Positions 51,401 to 57,292 are shown, counted from the first letter of the stretch. The stretch is DNA of 64,000 nucleotides from Owenia fusiformis (GCA_903813345.2 CAIIXF020000004.1:1693525-1757524); one strand, 5' to 3'. The notes: generated by a model from the letters alone, not told the origin. Numbers and translations: made by a program.

Positions 51401-54400
51401 AACACCTCCTTAATGTTAAATGAACCTCTGTAAGTGGAACACCTCCTTAAGTCAAACACTTTTCAGTGTCCCCTGACCAACTGACTTAATGTTAAATGAA
51501 CCTCTGTAAGTGGAACACCTCCTTAAGTCAAACACTTTTCAGTGTCCCCTGACCAACTGACTTAATGTTAAATGAACTTCTGTAAGTGGAACACCTCCTT
51601 AAGTCAAACACTTTTCAGTGTCCCCTGGCCAACTGACTTAATGTTAAATGAACTTCTGTAAGTGGAACACCTCCTTAAGTCAAACACTTTTCAGTGTCCC
51701 CTGACCAACTGACTTAATGTTAAATGAACCTCTGTAAGTGGAACACCTCCTTAAGTGAGACACTTTTCAGTGTCCCCTGACCAACTGACTTAATGTTAAT
51801 TGAACCTCTGTAAGTGGAACACCTCCTTAAGTCAAACACTTTTCAGTGTCCCCAGACCAACTGACTTAATGTTAATTGAACCTCTGTAAGTGGAACACCT
51901 CCTTAAGTCAAACACTTTTCAGTGTCCCCTGACCAACTGACTTAATGTTAAATGAACCTGTGTAAGTGGAACACCTCCTTAAGTGAGACACTTTTCAGTG
52001 TCCCCTGACCAACTGACTTAATGTTAATTGAACCTCTGTAAGTGGAACACCTCCTTAAGTCAAACACTTTTCAGTGTCCCCAGACCAACTGACTTAATGT
52101 TAATTGAACCTCTGTAAATAGAACACCTCCTTAAGTCAAACACTTCAGAGTCCCCAGACCAACTGACTTAACCTCTTGAATTGCAGGTCATTTCTGACAT
52201 TTTACTATACTAATACAACAGATAATGCTCATCTTAGTGAAATTAGTTGGCAGAAATCATTCTACACATTTAATTTTTTTTGTAAAATGGATGAAAATTG
52301 GTAATCAAGAGATTAATGTTAAATGACCCTCTATAAGTGGAATATCTCCCATGTGGAACATGTTTACAGGTACCAAAGGTGTTCAACTTAGACAGGTTTT
52401 ACTGTACTGATTTTGTGGCACACCTGTACATATTGTGTATACCTGACTTTTTTATTGTCTCATGTGGAATAGTGCCATTCGTTGAAAATTGTTGTTACTA
52501 AAATTATTATCAAGTCATATATCAAGCCCTTGTATTAACTCCTCTATCCATGCCTTATTCTCATGAAATCTTGTTAGGCCGGAGGATGTAGGCAGGAATT
52601 AGATTCCTAGTCTTAGTTGACTATCTACAGATTGAAAATCCATACAGATTTCATCAAGATGTGCAGTTTCCTTTTTTAATTTATCATATAAAAACAATGG
52701 TATTTTTCTTGAGGACAATTGATACATCACCTGTGTAAATATAGACCTGTACTGTGACTGAACTGTTTCTCCTAGTTAATTTTTTATATTGATGCTTGTT
52801 TTAATTTACTTGATAGCTATGCTATGCTATGCCAGATGATATTAAATGTCTCCTTTTTTCTATGTTAATTTTTCATTTGTTACATTGTTGTTGAATTCAT
52901 ATGGAGGGTAATTCAAATTTTACACATATTCAACAGAAAACTGGAATGAGACTTGTGCAGTGTGTAAATTGATTTTTCAATTCATTTTTATTTAACCACA
53001 AAAATACATTTTAGCTTCTGGGTTTATTTCTAATTTTCAGTCTTTGGTTTATTTCAAGAGCATTTCTTTTTCTCCCTCTTTGGTCCATTTTTAAAGCTTG
53101 TTTTCTTTTTCTTTCTCGAATTCTTTGTTCCAATTCCAAATCATCCGCTTCTTCATCATCGTCATCATCCTCATGGTGACCATGTTTGTTTTGTATATCA
53201 TGTTTAGGTTTAGCTTTGTATATAAAGGAATCTGGCCCATTTTCGTCGATATACTGAATGTCTTTAGATTCGGTTACAATTTTTGGGTGTCGTAATTTCC
53301 ATTGTTGCATATTCCCTTTCAAGTTTTTCTCATGTGTCACATGTTTCACATGGTCGATTATTGCCCTTATAAGGAAATAGGATAATATCGTGCAGCATAC
53401 CAGTATGATGATATCAGCAAATCTTCGCCGTCCCTATAAATGGATATTACAGACTCATGACGTGACATATTTTAATTTTTTTATTTAGTCATTTTTGAAA
53501 CATTCGGGAAAGTAAAAAAATCAAATATTAATTCAAGTAAATATATATTTCCTTTATAGACAATTGTATCAAAACATGATTCATTAGTCTATGTACAAAC
53601 TAAGCTGTCTTGACTCAAGACAATACTACACTATTAACTAAATGCTAGACTACATTTATAACTACACTATATACATGTAAATGAATTCCTGCAGATATGG
53701 CAGGTTTACTTTGCATGACAATATTCTGTTCCTTTTATTAATAGTTTTGCTGAAACAAATTATGTAAAATAGAAATGAAGTCTTACCACAAACATTATCC
53801 TTTACTGTGTTGATTTGACTCTTCCTCAGTCAACTTTAGCTTTGACTTGACTATAATTCCATAGGCTTGACTATAATTTTGTAGACTTGACCATAATACC
53901 ACAGACTTGTACTTAAAATTCCTAAGAAGTGATTTAAAAATTACATAGACTTGACTATTGACTTTAATTACTCCAGACTATACAAGAGCTATGAAGTTCT
54001 TGTTCACTAGATTAGATGTTCCTTCTACTGTTGTTTTCCGTAGTATGTTTCACATTTATTAAATGTGGTCGTTTTAATCAGAATCCATATTAATTGTCTG
54101 TTGTAGATGTACAAATATGAAGTAGTTAGTGTATGGTTTATCATCAATTCATGTGTAGTATTATATTTTATTTCAGTTAATTGAAATCATTGCCTTCAGC
54201 TATATGCCACTGTATTTTTAAATTGACTAGATTGATATTGTTCTTGTTCAATCATTTAATTTATTTAAATTTCACCCTCTTAAATGAAATGCAACGGGTT
54301 GCAACTTGCCCATTTTACTATTTCAATTATTTACCAATTTTTTCCAATCCTTACTGCATACCTGGATCATTCTTCTAATCATCCAAACTTGTTCAATGTA

Positions 54401-57292
54401 GACAGATGTTCTTTACTCAGGGAAAGAGTCAGTTAAAATGTTAATCATTGTGCGGTGGTGATTAAGATAACCTTTCTATGTAGAACAGTGTTCCTTATGC
54501 ACAGGTGTTCCTTAACTTGATGTGTTCATTACAGGTGTTTTTTACATGTGTTCCTTAAAGTGATGTTCTTTACAGAGAGGAGTTCCATCAAACAGGAAAT
54601 TAACTGAGAAGCAATAAATCTATTTTTATACACAATAAGCAACCTTGAAGTAATACAAACCCTTTGAACGTTTCATATTAATGTTTAATATAATGATGTT
54701 ATTTTTTCATCAGTTTGTACTGTCCTTGCTAAATTTCACTCTTTGAAAAATTGAGTTTGTTTCCTTAAAGCAGTGAAATAAACATGGATTTAATGATACT
54801 TGGGATGTAACCCAGTTTAAATTATAAAGCATTGCTGCCAGAAATAAAGACAAATGATTTGAAATATAAAAAGAAAACACTTAAAGATACATTAAATATA
54901 AAGACATTTCACTTTTTGAAAAGGAATCCCTTCAAAATAAACTGCTATGTTAAGGATAAAATTATCATTCCCCACTCCCCATATTCCCCACTCCCCGTGC
55001 TATTGGCTTCAGTTATCGCTTTTCCGAGGAGTGTAAAGGATTAAAGCACATTATTTCATCAGTATATGTTACGGCCAGCCTCTGACATTAAAGTAAATGT
55101 TATTAACTACTGTATACTAATCTAGTATATCATGTTTTAGTCTAACAGCAATTTTAATTGTCATTTTCAAGCCAAAGTTATATACAAGCACATATGGGTA
55201 ATCAATATATGAAATGTCAGTGTATTGTTAAGGATCATTTGTAGTCCCTGAATTTTATATCTTTTAAAGGGAAATTCCTGGATGTGTTGTAGAAAAATAT
55301 CCAAAGAAAGTTTGCTCTTGAAATATTTTGAAACAATTTGTGACACTCAATTTATTTTTTAAATGCATTTCTGACCAATCATGTGTTGTTTGTAAGCACA
55401 GTAAGGGAATAATAAAGTTAGTTCCTTATGGGGAGGGGGATATTAGGGTAAATTATTGTTTCATCACCACAGAGTATTGATTCTTTAATATTTAAGTTAA
55501 AGACAAGTCAACATTTTAAAATTTTGCAAGATGAGGGTGGGGTCAAATTATAATGAAATTAAATTCGTTTTTCCATGTGTTTTCATAATTTGGACGCCGC
55601 CCCTAATTGTGAATGCATTTCAACATAGTGCTTATACTATTTCCCATCTTTCACATGTTGCAGGGAAATCACTCCATGAAGTGGTGGAGAGTGTCATAAC
55701 AACAGGGTCAGCAACAGTGACTGGAAGTCGTGGCAACCCTTACTACGCAGCCCAGCTTGCAAGTAAGTAACCTTACACCCCTTGTTACTTAATAAGATTG
55801 CCCTAGTTACTCTAGATAATGTGTGAGTATGTGTGGAAAAAATTAGGTAATTTCATTATCATTTGAACCCCTCCCCTAGAGCAAAATAACATAGCTAAAT
55901 AATCTGGGAGCCATTAATAGAAACTTTGTAAAGTTAAAGGCCAGTTTTAAATTTGCGAGCAACTCCCATTAAAATATCAGGTTAGATCCACACTTTAACA
56001 TGGTAAAGAAAGTCAGGCGGATTAGTGAGATTAATTAACAGCATTGCTTAATACTTGATTTTGATTGGCTAAGCTTGAGGCTAAGCTTCATAATATGAAC
56101 ATCAAAACATTGAAAGATACATATTATAAAATTGGAAGCAATACATTCTCAATCATTATGAAATTTGAGAAGATTCACCAGCTTAGTGAAAATATCAAAA
56201 ATACAATTATTTTGGCTGTTCCAATAGTTTGCCTCCTATTTATACCCCATGTCCCTCTTTAAGAATTCGTAAAATCCATTTTTTTTAACTGTGACGTCAT
56301 TTTATCCAAGGTTACAACAAATGATTTACGAATTTGTAACTTAACGAAGTTAAAGAAAAATAGGAATAAGTGTAGTTTTACAATTAAACTCACTTTCTGT
56401 ATTAGTTACCTCTCCACCAAGTAGTGGTGACATATGGTTATTTAATCTACAGTTTCTGGCATGGATGTTTGCGACAAATTGTCACAACTGCAACTGTAAC
56501 TGCAACTTGGATTTGACATTTCCATGCGTTTTTGATGCCTCCTCTTCATATTTTTTATGTTTCTTTGTATTTCAGGTCCAAACAATGCTTCAAATGTGTC
56601 AACCCCTGGATCACAATATGGCACCCCCACAGCAAGATCAGAACATGGGGTTTCCGTTTCTGATGCAGGTATGTTATAACATGGGCTTATTATGTCACCA
56701 TCACAAGTGGTTACATATTCTGTCATAGTCCCCAATTTTTTTGTGGTTGACAATTGATGTTCAGCGTCTATAAAAATGACATGGCATCTGTAACAAATGG
56801 CAGGTAGTAACATTTTGCATGTTAATGCCATGTATGATATTAATTGGATTAACCAATAGTTTATATTAATTGGAATCTCATGAAAACTTGTCTCTGCTAA
56901 GTGATGGTGTCCAAATGCGAGCACCACAAGTGATGACATATCGTTATTAGCCTCCAACTTTTTGTAGACTGTGTTCAGTGGTTGGTGTTTGGTGACTAGT
57001 GTTTGGCAATTGGTGTCTGTAACAAATGGGAGATGGTGACATTTTGCATTTTAATGCCTTGTTCATTACTAGTGAAGTGCAAGTGAAGGCTAGTGAAAAT
57101 GTCTATAATTTCTACTGACCTATCGTTAAGACATGTTCACGTTTAGTCAAAACAACCACTCAATACTTTGGCATTTTAGGCATTAAATTTTCATACAATT
57201 CCTCAATCACTGATCTTTTATTTAACTACTATCTAGTAAATGTGATTATATATTTTCCAGATTCAACATTCACAGATTCCAGAGAAACTTGA
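12468..57292 (+). CDS. RANBP2: RANBP2/Nup358 nucleoporin, 36 coding exons, complete
   Basis: Coding exons: 12468-12539, 16083-16150, 16857-16970, 17548-17638, 18995-19054, 24932-25006, 27628-27789, 28482-28612, 28929-29058, 29531-29702, 30930-31009, 31424-31565, 32609-32698, 33270-33361, 33803-33981, 34229-34453, 34727-34919, 35243-35389, 35604-35801, 36242-36409, 36728-41594, 41919-42140, 42588-42650, 42937-43227, 43887-44000, 44720-44872, 45211-45300, 45716-45924, 46705-46786, 47226-47452, 48316-48443, 49651-49780, 50212-50332, 55664-55762, 56576-56668, 57261-57292. All introns are GT-AG and all phases agree. The predicted protein has 3169 residues (human about 3220). The family forms the cytoplasmic filaments of the nuclear pore, binds Ran-GTP through RanBDs and docks SUMO-RanGAP1/Ubc9. 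Order here: TPR region, RanBD1, zinc finger, RanBD2, two zinc fingers, RanBD3, IR-like segment, RanBD4, divergent RanBD5, tail. The vertebrate C-terminal cyclophilin domain is absent. Confidence 0.95.
12798..13101. mobile_element. MULE-like MITE with 9-bp target duplication, RANBP2 intron 1
   Basis: Inverted ends CAAGGAGGATTGGCTCCCAG and its complement lie exactly at 12798 and 13101. They are bordered by direct repeats gtgacaaat at 12789-12797 and 13102-13110. A perfect 9-bp target duplication points to a Mutator-like element. It is 304 bp and non-coding. Confidence 0.8.
13217..13311. mobile_element. 95-bp foldback element in RANBP2 intron 1
   Basis: CCGGACTCTTGTCTGTCCAA at 13217 is repeated inverted, with few mismatches, ending at 13311. 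It would form a hairpin with a stem of about 22 bp. Confidence 0.65.
13687..14494. mobile_element. hAT-like non-autonomous element, RANBP2 intron 1
   Basis: The left end CAGGGTTCGGCAGAAGCGG and the inverted right end CAGTGTTCGGCATAAGGGG match in 16 of 19 bases. The flanks cggctaat and ctgataat match in 6 of 8, consistent with a decayed 8-bp hAT target duplication. The interior contains repeated 'tggaccacc' and 'gggagtcc' motifs and no transposase. Confidence 0.55.
14495..16082. other. Remainder of RANBP2 intron 1
   Basis: AT-rich intron sequence. It includes, at 15751 onward, one copy of a dispersed repeat starting CACAAGTGGTGACATATTGT that recurs near 44110, 56400, 56700 and 56930. No gene seen. 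Confidence 0.6.
17665..18994. other. RANBP2 intron 4
   Basis: No gene. A small foldback (GAGTATTTTGTTC and its complement, 17707-17752) lies beside a 'tcacatttgct' repeat end at about 17667. A degenerate copy of the 'gtcaccaccaagatgatgtgatattgtta' repeat is near 18600. Confidence 0.5.
19755..19953. repeat. Transposon end plus 16-bp minisatellite, RANBP2 intron 5
   Basis: From 19812 there are nine tandem 16-bp units of the form ACCAAGTGGAACGTAT. Just to the left (about 19757-19785) lies TA-GTGAAACCTGTCTAGTAGAACACC, a variant of the TA-CAGTAAAACCTGTCTAAG end found at 50547-52404. The unit itself resembles the AAGTGGAACACC motif of that family. The array lies just past the 3' end of the SLC22 gene. 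The several open frames across it come from the repeat. Confidence 0.8.
20045..21736 (-). CDS. SLC22-family organic ion transporter, intronless, nested in RANBP2 intron 5
   Basis: A single open frame of 563 residues, full length for the SLC22 major-facilitator family (about 550). TM1 lies at residues about 23-45. A large extracellular loop follows with N-glycosylation sites NRT (64), NYT (102) and NMT (110) and several cysteines. The MFS signature GHISDKFGRK is at about 164-173. Next come PESPRWLLSQKR in the central cytosolic loop, ELFPTPVRNIGFG before TM11 and PETKGKRLPETFEEAE after TM12, all hallmarks of OCT/OCTN/OAT proteins. The substrate cannot be told from sequence; organic cation or carnitine-like is most likely. 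It is antisense to RANBP2 and has no introns, unlike typical animal SLC22 genes, so retroposition is possible, but no poly-A tract or target duplication is visible. Confidence 0.92.
   Translation of the reverse strand: MDSTEIHFDDLLVKIGKFGRFQKLLILAMALFLMGNNWQNYFINFVVGKIDHWCKLPDFPDGVNRTKIKEIMIPKIINEFGEEEFAKCEMYEYNLMEITQINYTHIWTKNMTKIPCQYGWEYDHSVFYSTIVSQFDLVCDKDWMYTLPSTAFMIGLFIGSIISGHISDKFGRKWPTIVLLLIMLISITGAAFSPYFWMFLVFRCIVGAATIGSFSTYWVLVLEAMPPMYRTHCSYFVAISKIVDCLIPAIAYCVRNHIHLQLVSVGFALPGLICIIFIPESPRWLLSQKRYEEFDVVVKKIARFNRCTYPEGLDVITPMVTTETKQEKTEVEQKGVSILDLLRRPRLRKHTLTIWLIWFAFIFVFFGILMNIGTLIPGNIYLNTALVIGLSEVPSSITMYFVLFKFTRRHTLVFFFIINGLCTLIMIPLLKTGIPILVSIFALIGIVAVKALMNVINLYTGELFPTPVRNIGFGSASSVGRIGGLISPQIPLLKRFWFGLPYICLAVFPLAAGVLAYFLPETKGKRLPETFEEAEMFGINVNDKNHKNPEKHSLEKTLDEKLK
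21824..22237. mobile_element. MITE with about 55-bp inverted repeats upstream of the SLC22 gene
   Basis: AGGGGAGGCATCAAAAG at 21824 and its complement ending at 22237 begin inverted repeats that stay similar for about 55 bp. The 414-bp element starts less than 100 bp upstream of the SLC22 start codon (21736), so it may overlap that gene's promoter. Confidence 0.7.
22525..23393. repeat. Composite repeat: (CCGT)n start, about 146-bp tandem units, conserved end
   Basis: Begins near AACGAAGTTCGAGGGGGATA with a GTCCGTCCGT microsatellite. Five imperfect units of about 146 bp follow, each with GGATTTGGTTCAAATTTTAT and AAGATGGCCGC/AAAATGGCGGCC. It ends GATTTGCTACTCCGTGGAGT-TGCTGTTTTCTAG. The same 3' end closes related repeats at 48620-49035 and 59790-60440. 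Non-coding. Confidence 0.75.
23753..24210. mobile_element. hAT-type MITE with 8-bp target duplication, RANBP2 intron 5
   Basis: The ends TAGGGGTGAGAC and GTCTCACCCCTA are perfect inverted repeats, flanked by the direct repeat gtgttaat at 23745-23752 and 24211-24218. The interior is built of ATTCGACTCGA-type simple repeats. The 8-bp duplication and the TAGGGGTG start are typical of hAT elements. Confidence 0.85.
24211..24931. other. End of RANBP2 intron 5
   Basis: AT-rich intron sequence with nothing recognisable apart from the exon 6 acceptor (TATTTTGCCAG). Confidence 0.5.
25720..25896. repeat. Dispersed repeat 'GGTGCC/TTTCGG', copy 3
   Basis: TACACCCCCAAAATGCAATC to ATTGGCTGTGTA, same family as 1675-1864. 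It lies in RANBP2 intron 6 directly beside the element at 25932. Confidence 0.7.
25932..27564. mobile_element. Inverted-end element containing a (CCGT)n tract and seven about 160-bp tandem units
   Basis: The ends are TGTCCCCACC and GGTGGGGACA. Near the left end is a GTCCGTCCGT tract (25975-26018). From about 26490 to 27530 there are seven tandem copies of a unit of 159-166 bp, each with GCCATTTTGGATTTTCCGTC and AAATTTTCAGGGATGATTCT. This fills most of RANBP2 intron 6. The open frames through the CCGT tract are artefacts of the microsatellite. Confidence 0.75.
27790..28481. other. RANBP2 intron 7
   Basis: No gene. Around 28266-28445 is a repeat beginning CTCAATCACATTTGCTCTAT-GGCGGCTGTAGC; a related piece occurs near 46430. 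Confidence 0.5.
29377..29471. mobile_element. 95-bp mariner MITE, nearly perfect hairpin, RANBP2 intron 9
   Basis: CGAGGGGTGATCAATAAGTA-ATGGACGC at the left is exactly inverted at the right, flanked on both sides by TA (29375-29376 and 29472-29473). The loop is only about 25 bases. CGAGGGGTG-type ends are typical of mariner transposons. Transcribed in the RANBP2 pre-mRNA it would form a long hairpin. Confidence 0.85.
29940..30625. repeat. Inverted repeat pair in RANBP2 intron 10
   Basis: CACACCGGAATACCCTGACAA near 29944 is repeated inverted near 30595 (TTGTCAGGGTATTCTGGTGTG). The CAGGGTATTC ends face outward, so these may be the neighbouring ends of two elements rather than one. The stretch between contains several short inverted 'gacaacgg/ccgttgtc' motifs. 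Confidence 0.5.
30656..30882 (-). pseudogene. Claudin/PMP22-like fragment (end of loop 2 and fourth TM), antisense in RANBP2 intron 10
   Basis: The minus-strand frame reads part of a third membrane segment (ISVIVFATMC), then DDRTWMPRPEYNYPSWSFGF and AVISGFFSIFGGICLLICG. The order W-x-PRPxYxxxSWSFG followed by a glycine-rich TM4 is characteristic of invertebrate claudin-like tetraspan proteins. A stop lies upstream in the same frame, and the first two membrane segments and the W-GLW-C loop were not found nearby. It may be one exon of a gene whose other exons I could not find, or a captured or decayed fragment. Confidence 0.45.
31773..32438 (+). mobile_element. hAT transposon remnant with BED-type zinc finger, RANBP2 intron 12
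   Basis: The ends 'agggtctaacggtgc' and 'ccgtgagagctctaact' are imperfect inverted repeats of the CAGGGCTCTCACGGT type. In between, the plus-strand frame at about 31970-32080 reads GGYFGFPMRDG and ERTICRLCKIVMVYEKG, matching the start of a BED zinc finger (aromatic-Phe-Gly-Phe, then C-x2-C). A stop codon follows soon after, and the His pair of the finger is not seen. CCGAAACCGA-type simple repeats fill the right part. It is an inactive remnant. Confidence 0.6.
33560..33730. repeat. Fragment related to the 22525-23393 repeat
   Basis: Contains 'atgcaaataccaataggtgga', 'tatgctatacctctgctttaga' and 'ttcaaaatggctaccat', similar to one unit of the family at 22525. It lies in RANBP2 intron 14. Confidence 0.5.
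34575..34790 (+). repeat. Tandem duplication of the RANBP2 exon 17 junction (2 copies, about 108 bp)
   Basis: Copy A (34575-34682) and copy B (34683-34790) each contain the polypyrimidine tract, a 3' splice site and the start of exon 17 (CCAACAACCAAGAATTG). Copy B is the real exon. Splicing into copy A at 34617 would read AAG then TAA, an immediate stop. Copy A is therefore a decoy or dead junction. Confidence 0.85.
35802..36727. other. RANBP2 introns 19 and 20 around exon 20
   Basis: Intron 19 (35802-36241) and intron 20 (36410-36727) surround exon 20 (36242-36409). No additional gene seen. Confidence 0.5.
36728..41594 (+). CDS. RANBP2: RANBP2 exon 21: giant exon with RanBD1-3, three zinc fingers and FG repeats
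   Basis: This one exon encodes residues 864-2485. First comes a Pro/His/Gly-rich stretch (residues about 900-985), then a run of acidic and aromatic residues. RanBD1 is at 38102-38503 (residues about 1322-1455), RanBD2 at 39671-40072 (1845-1978) and RanBD3 at 40895-41286 (2253-2382). Each carries the QWKERG or EWKERG and LMRREQ cores of Ran-GTP-binding domains. RanBP2-type zinc fingers (W-x-C-x2-C-x10-C-x2-C) start at 38594, 40163 and 40319; human RANBP2 has eight in one block, here they are one plus two. FG repeats of the FSFG/FKFG/FTFG type fill the linkers. The single-exon layout parallels the huge central exon of vertebrate RANBP2. Confidence 0.95.
41745..41960 (+). repeat. Tandem duplication of the RANBP2 exon 22 junction (2 copies, 120 bp apart)
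   Basis: The first copy has TTTGTCAG at 41791-41798 followed by AAATTTGGACAGAGTCGAGT; the second, used copy has TTTGTCAG at 41911-41918 followed by AAATTTGGACAGAATCAAGT. Entering the first copy gives EIWTESSKGG and then TAA. The shared intron part includes GAAAGTAGGCTGATT. Confidence 0.85.
41919..44000 (+). CDS. RANBP2: RANBP2 exons 22-25: IR-like segment and repeated GN-Y(A/S)KEL module
   Basis: Exon 22 contains DDDIEIVYEWKPTPEQ, close to the DDVVIVYELTPTAEQ block that precedes and recurs in the vertebrate SUMO E3 region, but there is only one copy, followed by a CPGCRGCDEED stretch. Exon 24 holds three imperfect copies of a 30-40 residue module ending GNLAYSKELNK, GNLSYSKELNK and GNPEYAKQLDK; a fourth copy (GNPYYAAQLAS) is in exon 34. 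Exon 25 is an FG-bearing linker (GFSFASVAAD). A canonical two-repeat IR1-M-IR2 ligase domain is not evident, so SUMO-ligase activity cannot be inferred from sequence alone. Confidence 0.85.
44170..44882 (+). repeat. Four-copy tandem array (163 bp) of the RANBP2 exon 26 junction
   Basis: The exon start ATTCCAATAAGCCATTCAGT occurs at 44231, 44394, 44557 and 44720, exactly 163 bp apart, each preceded by CTGCTTYTAG. Only the last copy runs on into RanBD4 and a donor (44872). Entering copies 1-3 reads about 57 codons and then reaches TAA at the start of the next copy. The copies differ at only a few positions. The unit borders coincide with short GATGAYATA homologies. Confidence 0.93.
44720..46786 (+). 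CDS. RANBP2: RANBP2 exons 26-29: fourth Ran-binding domain
   Basis: RanBD4 is assembled from exon 26 (IHFEPIVSLPEVETKTG), exon 27 (RSKIFRFHKDLNQWKERGIG), exon 28 (TLKILKHKENGKMRVLLRRE and EQFALKFK) and exon 29 (TPEVAGVFKEKFEECQ). This covers about residues 2752-2886, and phases 1, 1, 0 join correctly. It corresponds to the last RanBD of human RANBP2, whose start (IHFEPIVSLPEVE) is almost identical. In vertebrates this domain is followed by cyclophilin; here an acidic exon follows. The acceptor of exon 26 belongs to the last of four tandem copies of the junction (see 44170-44880). Confidence 0.92.
44991..45190. repeat. Solo ACAGGTTTTACTG end and GC-rich insert, RANBP2 intron 26
   Basis: ACAGGTTTTACTG-TA at about 44991-45005 is followed by roughly 170 bp that are clearly GC-richer than their surroundings (GAAGCGGCTGCCGAGACGGC, GTCTGGCGGCGACTGCCGG). 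The insert ends 20-30 bases before exon 27. No tRNA-type promoter boxes and no recognised protein were found. Confidence 0.5.
45925..46704. other. RANBP2 intron 28
   Basis: No gene. It contains two similar stretches, around 46130-46200 and 46520-46600, sharing TTGGCWASYCRAAATCTTCATCTGA-like sequence (an internal duplication). Confidence 0.45.
47226..50332 (+). CDS. RANBP2: RANBP2 exons 30-33: acidic linker and divergent fifth RanBD-like domain
   Basis: Exon 30 begins with an Asp/Glu/Asn-rich stretch (NDEYDDDDDYEDEDEQ) and then ILFQKRVTLSVIMG, which aligns with the LFxxRAKLF strand of a RanBD. Exons 31-33 continue with VGLGELLVLYDDEF, RVTMQGDDGNVICNHL, WEAIDFATNQPIRRTFRAQF and AAEEFEKMIIEGKEFA, matching the order of RanBD strands and the C-terminal helix. 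The WKERG core and MRRE motif are lost. It reads as a fifth, degenerate PH-fold domain at residues about 2950-3070, with reduced or altered Ran binding inferred rather than shown. Confidence 0.8.
47517..47605. mobile_element. 89-bp foldback element, RANBP2 intron 30
   Basis: ACAGGGAGGCATGTATGTAA at the left and GCATTGCCTCCCTGT at the right, with AATTGTCG and CGACAATT inside, form an imperfect hairpin. Confidence 0.6.
47671..48032. mobile_element. Inverted-repeat element with TTTTCTCATATGACT ends, RANBP2 intron 30
   Basis: TTTTCTCATATGACT at 47671 is matched by AGTCATATGAGAAAA at 48018-48032. Inner inverted pieces GTGACGTCATAACAAT and ATTGTTATGACGTCAT lie at about 47865 and 47925. No coding frame. 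Confidence 0.6.
48046..48164. mobile_element. 119-bp palindromic MITE, RANBP2 intron 30
   Basis: GTACCTGTGCAATATCGTCC at 48046 and its near-perfect complement ending at 48164 give a stem of about 50 bp. TA at each end suggests a Tc1-mariner-type insertion. The open frame across it is a by-product. Confidence 0.75.
48620..49035. repeat. Second locus of the 'GGAGTTGC-TTTTCTAG' repeat, RANBP2 intron 31
   Basis: One degenerate body unit, then the end GGGATTCGCTCCTCCGGGGA-GTTGCCTTGTTTTCTAG near 48990-49025, which matches the ends at 23393 and 60440. Confidence 0.6.
50547..52404. mobile_element. pogo/Tc1-mariner-like element carrying a large 37/76-bp minisatellite, RANBP2 intron 33
   Basis: The left end TA-CAGTAAAACCTGTATATG (50545) and the right end GTTCAACTTAGACAGGTTTT-ACTG-TA (to 52406) share a 13-bp inverted CAGTAAAACCTGT next to TA duplications. 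Between about 50890 and 52170 lie some 18-20 tandem units. Long units are 76 bp, with CTCTGTAAGTGGAACACCTC, then CTTAAGTCAAACACTTTTCAG and CAACTGACTTAATGTTAA. Short units of 37 bp lack the middle, apparently by recombination between two CTTAA repeats. There is no transposase. Confidence 0.8.
52405..55663. other. Rest of RANBP2 intron 33
   Basis: Apart from the antisense gene at 53011-53795, AT-rich sequence. A three-unit degenerate tandem repeat of about 24 bp (CTTGACTATAATTCCATAGG type) lies at about 53850-53910, near the presumed 5' end of that gene. No other exon recognised. Confidence 0.5.
53011..53795 (-). CDS. Small single-pass membrane protein, two exons, nested antisense in RANBP2 intron 33
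   Basis: Exon 1 supplies only ATGTTTGTG (53795-53787) before a GTAAGA donor. Exon 2 (53433-53011) follows a TTTATAG acceptor in phase. The 143-residue product starts MFVGRRR, has one hydrophobic helix (ADIIILVCCTILSYFLIRAI, residues about 9-29), then a polar region with HHEDDDDDEEADD and a highly basic C-terminus (RIRERKRKQALKMDQRGRKR). An AATAAA on the minus strand lies at 52992-52987, about 20 bases past the stop. I do not recognise the family. The short first exon is inferred from splice sites; the long open, charge-patterned frame and adjacent polyadenylation signal support a real gene. Confidence 0.6.
55664..57292 (+). CDS. RANBP2: RANBP2 exons 34-36: C-terminal tail and stop
   Basis: Exon 34 (55664-55762) carries a fourth copy of the GN-x-x-Y module, exon 35 (56576-56668) a Ser/Thr/Gly-rich stretch, and exon 36 (57261-57292) encodes only DSTFTDSRET before TGA at 57290-57292. 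Phases match throughout. No peptidyl-prolyl isomerase motif appears in any frame downstream. Exon 34 follows a 5.3-kb intron holding a minisatellite-bearing element and an antisense gene. The last small exons are supported by splice sites and phase only, so their confidence is lower than for the domains. Confidence 0.75.
56400..57075. repeat. Cluster of three 'CACAAGTGGTGACATAT' dispersed-repeat copies
   Basis: Copies begin near 56412, 56698 and 56925, interrupted by RANBP2 exon 35. Typical body motifs are CTCCAACTTTTT, 'gttcagtggttggtgttt', TGTAACAAATGG and ACATTTTGCATGTTAATGCC; the last two also occur near 50685-50720. The family seems common in this genome. Confidence 0.6.

Noticed and set aside
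50880-52180. Regular array that could be mistaken for a CRISPR
   Set aside because: There are no unique spacers; the units are contiguous 76- and 37-bp repeats in an intron of an animal gene.
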